IMG/VR virus record: IMGVR_UViG_3300030503_001052
Location: 1-26,469 of that record
Direction: 5' to 3' (one strand)
From: a virus
Length of the DNA stretch: 26,469 nt
Each line of letters begins with the position of its first letter. The stretch's first letter is position 1. A program made the position numbers and the translations under genes. This document shows, one piece after another, positions 14,858 through 21,812 of this stretch. Under the pieces are notes generated by a model, which made no database searches, had not been told where the DNA came from, and saw only the letters and a list, made by a program, of their open reading frames with translations.

Positions 14858-16116
14858 TGAACGGCAACCCCTGCGGCAATGTTGGCGGCGGCCACCCCGA
14901 GACTCGTGATCGACATGGGTGCCAGCACCGGGTCAGAATTGTTGATCAGGGCAAGCGATTGCTGTGCGGAAGGGGTGATCGTGACCGCGGGTGGTGCAAC
15001 TGTCGGTGTCGCGATGATTGGCGCGGTCGATGGACTGGCAGTCGGTGCCGGGGCGTTCCGCGGGGCGCCGACGATTGCATAGAAGGGGTTGGTGCCGGCG
15101 TACGGGCTGATCGGACTGCCGCCATTGGTCGAACTGCAGTTGGATGCGCCATAGAGGGGCGTATAGTCGGGATACGTCTGCTGCGTGTTGACGGCATTGT
15201 TGAGCAGGCACCAGATATTCGAGAAATCCGAGGCGGAAGACATGGCGGCGGCCGACTGCGTGGTCGAATTCCCTGGAATTGCGGCAATCGTGGAAAACAT
15301 CGTCGTCCCGGCCTGCGCCATCGCTTTGGCGGCGCCTAACACGCTTTGCGGAATCGCCTGCGCCGAGTTGATCAGATTGCTGACCGACTGAAACAGGCTC
15401 GTTGCGGTCTGCATGTACGCGGTCACCTGACCCACGATGCCATTCACAACATTGATGACATTCTTGATCCCGTTGACGATATTGTTGATGGACGCCAAGA
15501 GGCTGGCTAGTGGATTCGATGCGGCGACCGACTGCGAGGCCGTGGTGTAGATGGTCCCCGATAGCACCAGCATGGAGATGTTGAATTGCATCAACAACGG
15601 GCGCGACTTGGAGCGACGCAACGTGAAATTCATCGGGGCCACGGAATCCATGGTCGAATCCAGCGTGTCCACAAAGAATAGGGTGACCAGCTTGGGGTCT
15701 TTGCCTGCTTTAACGGCATCGTTGCGGCGCTTGTGCCAGCCCGTAAACGTTTGGGTTTTAAGCTTGGCGAACTGATCGACGCCGTCGATGGCAGCATTGC
15801 CCTGGGCGGCAGCGTTCATGCGCCAGCCGGTGGTGCCGCTGATATTGATGGTCGCCAGGCCCGGTCCGAAATCGTCCACCCATCCGCCGCCCAGCGTCTG
15901 CTGCACCGTGGCACGCGACACATCGGTTCGGGTCAATTCCTCCGGGCGAATGACCATGTCGAGCGTAATGATCTGGCTCGATGGCACGCTGGCGTCGACC
16001 AGTCCGAACGTGATCGGGCGATCTCCGGCTTTCTGACTGATTGGATGCTGCTGGCCGCCAGTGGCTATCGACGAGACAGCGCTGGAGATGGACGCGACGG
16101 CAGAAGAAATGGACAT
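14854..16116 (-). CDS. Baseplate protein preceding LysM-gp25
   Basis: A 420-residue protein. Residues about 30-130 form a conserved phage domain (GDRPITFGLVDASVPSSQII, EELTRTDVSRATVQQTLGGG, WVDDFGPGLATINISGTTGW) seen in contractile-tail baseplates directly before LysM/gp25 genes. The middle is a helical, Ala/Asn-rich linker (NPLASLLASINNIVNGIKNV), and the last 80 residues are Pro/Ala/Thr-rich and probably flexible. The first domain may sit at the junction of hub and tube. It is the first tail gene after the AIPR cassette, and translation is coupled to LysM-gp25 by ATGA. Confidence 0.6.
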   Translation of the reverse strand: MSISSAVASISSAVSSIATGGQQHPISQKAGDRPITFGLVDASVPSSQIITLDMVIRPEELTRTDVSRATVQQTLGGGWVDDFGPGLATINISGTTGWRMNAAAQGNAAIDGVDQFAKLKTQTFTGWHKRRNDAVKAGKDPKLVTLFFVDTLDSTMDSVAPMNFTLRRSKSRPLLMQFNISMLVLSGTIYTTASQSVAASNPLASLLASINNIVNGIKNVINVVNGIVGQVTAYMQTATSLFQSVSNLINSAQAIPQSVLGAAKAMAQAGTTMFSTIAAIPGNSTTQSAAAMSSASDFSNIWCLLNNAVNTQQTYPDYTPLYGASNCSSTNGGSPISPYAGTNPFYAIVGAPRNAPAPTASPSTAPIIATPTVAPPAVTITPSAQQSLALINNSDPVLAPMSITSLGVAAANIAAGVAVQ

Positions 16117-16192
16117 GCGCCCATTATTGCGTCACGACACACTGCTTCTGACAGAGGTGCCCGGTTTAAGATCGCGTCAAATTAACTTGGGG

Positions 16193-16227
16193 AAAATGAA
16201 AAAGGGAACTATATATGTAACTCCCTT
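16193..16227 (-). terminator. Intrinsic terminator at end of the accessory cassette
   Basis: On the minus strand, AAGGGAGTTA and TAGTTCCCTT form a ten-pair stem with two G-U pairs around a six-base loop (CATATA), followed at once by TTTCATTTTCC. The stem starts six bases after the stop codon of the membrane coiled-coil gene. This is a good rho-independent terminator facing in the same direction as the tail operon. Confidence 0.75.
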
Positions 16228-16233
16228 GCGTAA

Positions 16234-17325
16234 TCAGTTCTTGTTGCCAATAACCAGAATGGATTGCGCGGGCAGGCGATCAAAACCTGAATCAGAATGC
16301 ATTCCGTCCTTGGTAGAGATGTCGATTACTGTTAGTGCCGAGCGAAGAATTTTATTGGATTCCGGAATGGCATTGCCGCCATAATGGATCCATATTCCAG
16401 AACCACCATCGTCCCATAAATTTCCGCGACCGATTTCGACTGTAACGGCCCATCCCGAAATCTTGAATGCAGCAGCGATCTCATCCGAATAGGATTTCGC
16501 GTCAACGGCACTATTGAGTGCGAAAATAGTCAGTCTTCCTTTTGGCTTGTCCAGAAGGAAGGTCGTTAGGATGGATTTTTGAGCATCGGTAATATGTCTT
16601 GCACCGACAACCTTATCAAGATCGTTTATTTGGTTCTTCAGAGATTGGCTTTCTCGATTTGCATCGGCCAATTGAGTTTTCAGTTGCTCTTGTAAGACTT
16701 TTCCCTGGGAAAGAAAAACGGAAGCATCCTCTAGGTATTTTTTTGCGCTCTCTGATGCTAAAACAGAATCATCCCGTGCTTTATTTAGCGAGGCAGTATT
16801 TTTAACAAGTTCACTTTTTGCCAAATCAATCTCGGCAGCTTTCTTTTTTACAAATTCATCAAGGTTTCCATATTTAAATCCAAGACTAACGGCGTGGTCT
16901 ATGGCTTGCTTTGCAATTTTGTTAGCTTCCGCAATTTTCTGTTCTGATGCTTTTGCGTCAGCTTCGAGTGACGTAATTTTCAAATCAGATTGCTTTCCGC
17001 TGTCCTCTAATTCGCCAGTTCGTTTAGTTGCGGCGGCTAACTCTGTCTTTGCGGAGGTTAATTCTGAACCTTGTGCGGTCAGTTTTTTCTCTTGCCCCTG
17101 ACTGATAGATTCATCAAACGCGAATAAACAAATGCTACAAACCGTCTCAGCTACAATGCCCCAGATTACCAATTTTTTTGCAATGCGATGCCGTTCTGGA
17201 GGCTGTTCGGCAGCCTCCCAAAGTATCCCCCAGCCAACTGCGATGGTCGCTAATACGTCTCCGCCTATCAGCAAAAAATGGACTAAGAATGCAACGCCAA
17301 ATAGCCAATCAACAATCAATGTCAT
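16234..17325 (-). CDS. Membrane-anchored coiled-coil protein of unknown function
   Basis: A 363-residue protein. It has hydrophobic N-terminal segments at about residues 4-35 (WLFGVAFLVHFLLIGG and following) and 52-70 (LVIWGIVAETVCSICLFAF), then a long alpha-helical coiled coil at about 75-235 rich in Lys, Glu, Ala and Ser. A compact alpha/beta C-terminal domain follows at about 245-363 (GRLTIFALNSAVDAKSYSDE, AFKISGWAVTVE, ending QSILVIGNK). Similar C-terminal domains occur in other hypothetical membrane coiled-coil proteins, but no function is known to me. The gene lies 138 bases after the AIPR gene on the same strand and is more AT-rich than the tail genes. A sensor or membrane effector working with AIPR is an inference from pairing only. 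Confidence 0.6.
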   Translation of the reverse strand: MTLIVDWLFGVAFLVHFLLIGGDVLATIAVGWGILWEAAEQPPERHRIAKKLVIWGIVAETVCSICLFAFDESISQGQEKKLTAQGSELTSAKTELAAATKRTGELEDSGKQSDLKITSLEADAKASEQKIAEANKIAKQAIDHAVSLGFKYGNLDEFVKKKAAEIDLAKSELVKNTASLNKARDDSVLASESAKKYLEDASVFLSQGKVLQEQLKTQLADANRESQSLKNQINDLDKVVGARHITDAQKSILTTFLLDKPKGRLTIFALNSAVDAKSYSDEIAAAFKISGWAVTVEIGRGNLWDDGGSGIWIHYGGNAIPESNKILRSALTVIDISTKDGMHSDSGFDRLPAQSILVIGNKN

Positions 17326-17372
17326 GTGGATTCTCGCTATTGTCGGCGCATTTGCATTGGATTCGGATACGC

Positions 17373-17394
17373 GGGAGTCAAGTAAATAACTCCC
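17373..17394 (-). repeat. Inverted repeat between AIPR and membrane gene
   Basis: On the minus strand GGGAGT and ACTCCC form perfect six-base arms around TATTTACTTG. No T-tract follows, so this is not a good terminator. It starts with the same eight bases (GGGAGTTA) and has the same 22-base span as the core of the terminator hairpin at 16204-16225, so the membrane protein gene is bracketed by two related hairpins. Confidence 0.5.
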
Positions 17395-17463
17395 AATGAA
17401 AAGGGACCCTCATAGATTTCAACGCCCATAGAAATCATCAGATTCGGAGCAGCAGCAATCCAT

Positions 17464-19152
17464 CTACGGATTCCTAATTGACTTTGCGGTTGATTCTAAT
17501 TTTGGAAGCAACTTAGTCGTCAACTTGACCATTCGACTGTTAATCTTGCTATCGATTTTCAGCAAAAACTTTGCGGAACGTAGTGTGCTCTTGAACGAAC
17601 CGAACTGATCCCGATCATACGTATCCACGGCAGCATCGTAGAACATGCTTACCGCTTGATTAACGTACTTCGCGAGTGCATTTTGGAATTCAGAGCTTTT
17701 CATTTTCTGTAAAGTGATGGATACAGAATTGATATCTGAAAACTTTGCGAGCATCTTATAAGTGCAATAAACAATCCAATACCTACTAGTCACACCAAGC
17801 AAACTCTTGTTTTCATCATCTCCGAGCCCATCAGCAAGTTTTTGGCGTTCCTGGTCTGCAGCGCTGCCAACCAACCAAGCCAAGTAGACGTTAGAAGCCT
17901 TAATGCCTTTTCTAAAAAGTTTTTGATATGGCTCGTCAAAAAGTTCACTTTTGTTGTCAATCGCTTGGATTAAGTACTGCTGCTCGGCGGATGCAAGATA
18001 CTGTGTAACCTTGTCCAATTCGATGGTCTGCGCGTCACGCTTTTGCCTCGATCCCGACTGCTTGGGAGCATAGGTAATGCCACATGCAAGAAACTCTTTT
18101 CGCAATTGCTCTTGGATATCATCGACGGCTCGAACCGTCCAAATTTTTACAGCATTCTGTGAATTGTTATATCGAACAATCTCGTTTTTCAGGCCAACTT
18201 TCGCAGCAATGACTCGGGCGAGCACCTTGGCAGATGATTTTGCGTCAGCGCGAACAAGGCCAGATGTTGTTTGACAACCGTTTACAATACTGAAACGCTT
18301 TAATTTCAATGTGGAGCCACCAGACTTACCATTCGCAATCACTGCACTATCCGCAACAATGGTGATGCCGTTATTAAGCGCCCAAAAATTACCCGGCGTT
18401 GTCTGCGCAGTTTTAATGATTTGTTCATTAATACCGCCCTTTCGACTACCTAAGAATAGGCGAATATTTCCAGCGAATAGCTTATCTTGATGTGCTTTGT
18501 GAAGCCTCTTTAATTCGGTTGCTGTAACGGAACCCACCCAAGCTCTTCCATAATCCCCATTATCCTCGAAGTGACTACCAGAGAAATGAAGTTCATCCTC
18601 CGGAATACCTGACTCGGCATCGACAAGAGCCTGATATTTCATCGTAATGTCTTCCTGTGCGAAATGGAAGAAGGCGACCTTTTTATGAGAGTCATCGCCT
18701 TGATGGGCATGAACCGACCTCTCTATTGCTTCAGACTTTAATCCCAGCGTGATAAGACCAACTGCGCATGTATACGTTGGATTATTTGCCTTTAGCGTAT
18801 CAAGCGTCTCTGCAAGATCCGGGCGGCCAACTTTCGCGAGTTTCTTTGGATCTTTGATGAATGGCAATGCACCAACAATTGCATCCCATTTGTTCTTTGG
18901 TGTAATTTTTGAGAGATTTTCCGGACAGTGTGCTTGCAATACAACAATTTCTTCGCTACTGCTATCAGCGAAGGCTATATCTATTCCTTGGTCATTCCCT
19001 CCATCGGCCGCCGCTGATTCCAGCGCGTCATCTTCGTCAAGATCAAAGAAATTGATTGCAAACCAAGCAGCCAAAGCTCGACTGCGGGAAATTTTTCCGC
19101 GTGCCGCAAGTTCATCGATTGAAGCTAGAATATCTTCAAGAATCTTTCCCAC
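17464..19152 (-). CDS. AIPR-family protein (abortive infection phage resistance)
   Basis: A 562-residue protein with the AIPR core: FWALNNGIT at residues 256-264, VNGCQTT at 290-296 and RYNNSQN at 327-333, followed by a helical region with RKEFLACGI. The N-terminal 80 residues contain GGNDQGIDIAF (Asp58) and VVLQAH (Gln73), which resemble the D...QxK core of restriction-endonuclease-like folds, with His in place of the last Lys. AIPR proteins are named for phage-resistance genes and occur in accessory islands. The start is a GTG at 19152 with AGGAG five bases upstream. It is visibly AT-richer than its neighbours and splits the tail operon between spike and baseplate genes, so it was probably acquired. 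Exclusion of competing phages is the likely purpose; its biochemistry is unknown. Confidence 0.82.
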   Translation of the reverse strand: MGKILEDILASIDELAARGKISRSRALAAWFAINFFDLDEDDALESAAADGGNDQGIDIAFADSSSEEIVVLQAHCPENLSKITPKNKWDAIVGALPFIKDPKKLAKVGRPDLAETLDTLKANNPTYTCAVGLITLGLKSEAIERSVHAHQGDDSHKKVAFFHFAQEDITMKYQALVDAESGIPEDELHFSGSHFEDNGDYGRAWVGSVTATELKRLHKAHQDKLFAGNIRLFLGSRKGGINEQIIKTAQTTPGNFWALNNGITIVADSAVIANGKSGGSTLKLKRFSIVNGCQTTSGLVRADAKSSAKVLARVIAAKVGLKNEIVRYNNSQNAVKIWTVRAVDDIQEQLRKEFLACGITYAPKQSGSRQKRDAQTIELDKVTQYLASAEQQYLIQAIDNKSELFDEPYQKLFRKGIKASNVYLAWLVGSAADQERQKLADGLGDDENKSLLGVTSRYWIVYCTYKMLAKFSDINSVSITLQKMKSSEFQNALAKYVNQAVSMFYDAAVDTYDRDQFGSFKSTLRSAKFLLKIDSKINSRMVKLTTKLLPKLESTAKSIRNP

Positions 19153-19266
19153 AGGCGCTCCTATCAGTCAATGCGTAACACATTTATGCGACCCCAAAAG
19201 GGGCACGATGAAAAATATCACATCAAAACGCGGTACGATTGTCGTTTTACGCTTTTGAACAATCAC

Positions 19267-19295
19267 AGCATACGGAAATATGGGGTTATTGTCCA
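19267..19295 (-). promoter_or_regulatory. Sigma70-like promoter for the AIPR cassette
   Basis: On the minus strand TGGACA (-35, one mismatch) and TATGCT (-10, four of six) are separated by 17 bases, about 115 bases upstream of the AIPR start codon. It is the best promoter-like pair in this gap and would let the cassette be expressed independently of the late operon. Assigned by eye only. Confidence 0.45.
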
Positions 19296-19325
19296 TTCAG
19301 TATTTATCTCCATTTTCATGGACAA
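19289..19325. repeat. Inverted repeat overlapping the -35 box, possible operator
   Basis: The arms TTGTCCAT (19289-19296) and ATGGACAA (19318-19325) are perfect eight-base inverted repeats separated by 21 AT-rich bases. One arm covers the -35 element of the putative AIPR promoter. This could be a repressor binding site; the regulator would have to be encoded elsewhere or be one of the two cassette proteins. Confidence 0.5.
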
Positions 19326-19527
19326 TTTTGCGTTGCTGTCCCTGCTCAAACTCAGAAGCCAAATCTGCGACGCTACCGTCCCGCGTTAAATAGGCGGTTG
19401 GAGAATGCACCGCGACCGCCGGGGCGGACTTTCACGTTCAGCCGGATTTTCTGCGTCATGTTTGGTAGGCTGCGCATTTCTTTGTGTGCTACAAGCGTCA
19501 GTATTAGATACTTTTACGCCCTCAGCA

Positions 19528-20286
19528 TCAATTCAGACTGACAGGCGATCCGGTAATCGTCACAGCACCAACGCCCGCGATCGTCACTCCGCCGCTAGCT
19601 GTCACGCTGGCGTTGGCTTGCGTATTCACTGAAACGGCTCCGGTCGCATTGATGGTCGTGGCGCCCGTGACATTCAGTGTCGCGTTGCCTGACGTGGTCG
19701 TCGTCAGATTCCCGTTATGCACCAGCGTGACATTGCCGCCCGGATCGATGTCTAAAGTCGCCACGACGTTCCCGGCATTCGCCACGACCAGGTGTGCATG
19801 CACGGCCGAGCCGATATTGTTTTTGATTGCCCACTGTTGATCGAAGTCCTGCGCAGTCAAATCCTCATGCGTAGGCGACGCGCCGATGCGCAGATACGTG
19901 CCGCTCGGGTGATAAGTTTCCATGTCGCCTGCTGAATTGATGGTCGAATAGACATCGCTGGCGTGCCGATCAACCTTGAAATTCTTGCGCTGAAACGACA
20001 GTTGCCCGACCTGCGGAAAAATAAACCCGGTGCAAATCGGCACCCCACGAATGAACATGATGATCCCTTGGACAAAGCGCGTGACCGGCTGCGTTGGGTC
20101 CCAGCGTGCCGGGCCAACCGCAGCGCCAATATCCGGCAAGTCGACCGCCCCAGTATTGGATGACGCTGTCCATGACGCGACTTGCACGTTACTGAGACGG
20201 CTGCCGTCGTTGATCATCAGCACATCGATGGAGTTACCCTCAGGATACGTCGCCACCACGATACCCAGATCCGCTCCCTGGCTCAT
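19528..20286 (-). CDS. Baseplate spike protein, gpV-like
   Basis: A 252-residue protein. The N-terminal half is the OB-fold type spike base (DLGIVVATYPEGNSIDVLMI, DLPDIGAAVG, a GIIMFIRGVPICTGFIFPQ segment). From about residue 165 it is a Thr/Asn/Val/Gly-rich repeat region (GNLTTTTSGNATLNVTGATT, ASVTASGGVTIAGVGAVTIT) that fits a trimeric beta-helix shaft. It ends in SPVSLN without the HxH metal-binding apex of P2 gpV-type spikes, so the separate PAAR protein probably forms the tip. It overlaps the hub gene by ATGA. In the tail operon it is the last gene before the accessory cassette. Confidence 0.75.
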   Translation of the reverse strand: MSQGADLGIVVATYPEGNSIDVLMINDGSRLSNVQVASWTASSNTGAVDLPDIGAAVGPARWDPTQPVTRFVQGIIMFIRGVPICTGFIFPQVGQLSFQRKNFKVDRHASDVYSTINSAGDMETYHPSGTYLRIGASPTHEDLTAQDFDQQWAIKNNIGSAVHAHLVVANAGNVVATLDIDPGGNVTLVHNGNLTTTTSGNATLNVTGATTINATGAVSVNTQANASVTASGGVTIAGVGAVTITGSPVSLN

Positions 20287-21812
20287 GACTGATCCACCAT
20301 TTCCGCAAGGTAGGGGGAAGCGCTCCCGGCGTCCTGCTGCACACGCCCGATAAAACCGGTGCCGCGCTCAAATTGCACGGTCGTGAAGTAGGAGCCGAAC
20401 GGCGCGAAATCGTGTTCGACCGACACGACGTAGTAAAACGCCGGCACGTTACCGGGCTTGTACTGAATGTAAGTGCCCGCTTTGATGGCCTCGTTACCCT
20501 TCAAGCGCATCGTCCCCGTCTCAAAAACGATGTTGTCCTTGTTTTGCGCAATCAGGTCGATGCGGCGCTGCGTGATCCATCCAGACAGATCGGTTTGGTT
20601 GGCGAAGCGCGGTGTGCCGTTCGCGGTGCCATTACCGTTGTCTGTCTCCGCGTTGCCGCCCTGGTTGGTCTGCTCCCACATTTTGCGTTGCCCATACAAG
20701 GCAGGGTCCACATTCGGATAGCCCGTGACGTACGGTCCTTGCAACGGTGCGCCAGGTTGCGGCGTTTGATTCGCTTGCACGGCCACCATTCGGAGCGTCG
20801 GTTCATAATTCAGATTGAAGCGCGGGCAGTCCACCCAGAAGTAGTTCGCGACATTGGCGTCCGACCGCGCTGCCGTGATACTGACCACATCCGCCCGGCC
20901 AATGACATTACTCACGGGGAATTTCCCGCTGGGGAACGTGAACAGCGGGGTATTGTCAACGGCATAAAACGGATTGGGCCGATACACCGCATACGGGCCG
21001 TCCTCTCGATCCTCGATAAAGAATTCGTTCCACGTTCCGATATCACCGAGCGACATCAAGAGGCCGTAGATCGTCCCGCCTTGCCAACCGCCATTCCCGT
21101 AGGGCGACACTTGTCCGCCCGACACGATGATATCGGGTGTGATCGACACGAGCGGCGCACTGCACGACGCCGCGCTGGCATTTTCACGCATGTTGGAAAT
21201 ATAGGGATTAATCACCTTTGCGAACAGTTGCGTTACGAACTGGCTGGCCGGCATGATGCTATTACCAACACCAAACTGCGCGAAGAACGGGAAACTGGTC
21301 ATGTAACTGGCGTCACTCGACGGCACCCCCGGCATATAAAACACCTGCATCATCTGCAGAATCTTGCCGTAATCCTGTCCACTAACCACGATGGTGCGCT
21401 GTGGCTTTCCGTCCGCTCCCATGGTTTCCGTGATTTCCACTCTGGACACAAACCCGCGCATCATCATGGGCGGCTGCGCCGTCGGGCCGACGGCCGATTT
21501 ATAGGCATTCCCCGTCATGCGGATTTCAATGGAATCCATCGGCTCGATCAAGCCATACAATGAATCGCCGTACGAGGTGGTGTCTTGATAATAAAGCTGG
21601 TCGGTCATCGTGATCGAAAACGAGCCAGCCGGGTCTCGCACGGATTTGGACACGCGCACGCCGTTATTCTCGCCAATGTAAGGCGTCAGATCGACCGACT
21701 GCGTGGCGCCGGAGAAACGGATTGATACCGGCGTATCGCCATCCAGGGTGGTACGGCTGACGTTCTTTTTAAGGGTGACCAGCAACCCCGGCTTGCGCGT
21801 CTCGAACCTCAT
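20283..21812 (-). CDS. Baseplate hub protein (gpD / gp27-like)
   Basis: A 509-residue protein between tape measure and spike, overlapping both by ATGA. The segments VDLTPYIGENNGVRVSKSVR, AGSFSITMTD, LYGLIEPMDSIEIRMTGN, MMRGFVSRVEIT and RTIVVSGQDYGKILQ are typical of tail hub proteins, in which beta-barrel domains form the trimeric ring that closes the tube and holds the spike. The C-terminal third includes GNEAIKAGTYIQYKPGN and YYVVSVEHDF, also seen in hubs. At 509 residues it is longer than P2 gpD. Confidence 0.8.
   Translation of the reverse strand: MRFETRKPGLLVTLKKNVSRTTLDGDTPVSIRFSGATQSVDLTPYIGENNGVRVSKSVRDPAGSFSITMTDQLYYQDTTSYGDSLYGLIEPMDSIEIRMTGNAYKSAVGPTAQPPMMMRGFVSRVEITETMGADGKPQRTIVVSGQDYGKILQMMQVFYMPGVPSSDASYMTSFPFFAQFGVGNSIMPASQFVTQLFAKVINPYISNMRENASAASCSAPLVSITPDIIVSGGQVSPYGNGGWQGGTIYGLLMSLGDIGTWNEFFIEDREDGPYAVYRPNPFYAVDNTPLFTFPSGKFPVSNVIGRADVVSITAARSDANVANYFWVDCPRFNLNYEPTLRMVAVQANQTPQPGAPLQGPYVTGYPNVDPALYGQRKMWEQTNQGGNAETDNGNGTANGTPRFANQTDLSGWITQRRIDLIAQNKDNIVFETGTMRLKGNEAIKAGTYIQYKPGNVPAFYYVVSVEHDFAPFGSYFTTVQFERGTGFIGRVQQDAGSASPYLAEMVDQS

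Larger units (their letters stand above)
19153..19527. other. Intergenic leader of the accessory cassette
   Basis: 375 bases without a convincing gene. Reading on the minus strand it holds, in order: an imperfect hairpin right after the spike stop codon (arms at 19495-19503 and 19509-19519, no good T-tract), a 28-codon Arg-rich frame at 19459-19373 with no ribosome binding site, the inverted repeat and promoter described separately, a CCCCTTTTGGGG palindrome (19192-19203), and AGGAG before the AIPR start. Confidence 0.6.

Noticed and set aside
19373-19459. A 28-codon Arg-rich frame after the spike gene on the minus strand
   Set aside because: No ribosome binding site, no recognisable homologue, and its length is expected by chance.
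16148-19544. CTGACAG direct repeat at 16148-16154 and 19538-19544 as a possible insertion target duplication
   Set aside because: One copy lies inside the spike coding sequence, the repeat is only seven bases, and it does not coincide with the clearer composition change.
20373-21563. A 396-codon plus-strand frame rich in Arg and His
   Set aside because: Antisense shadow of the hub gene; the Arg/His-rich low-complexity composition is typical of GC-rich mirror frames.
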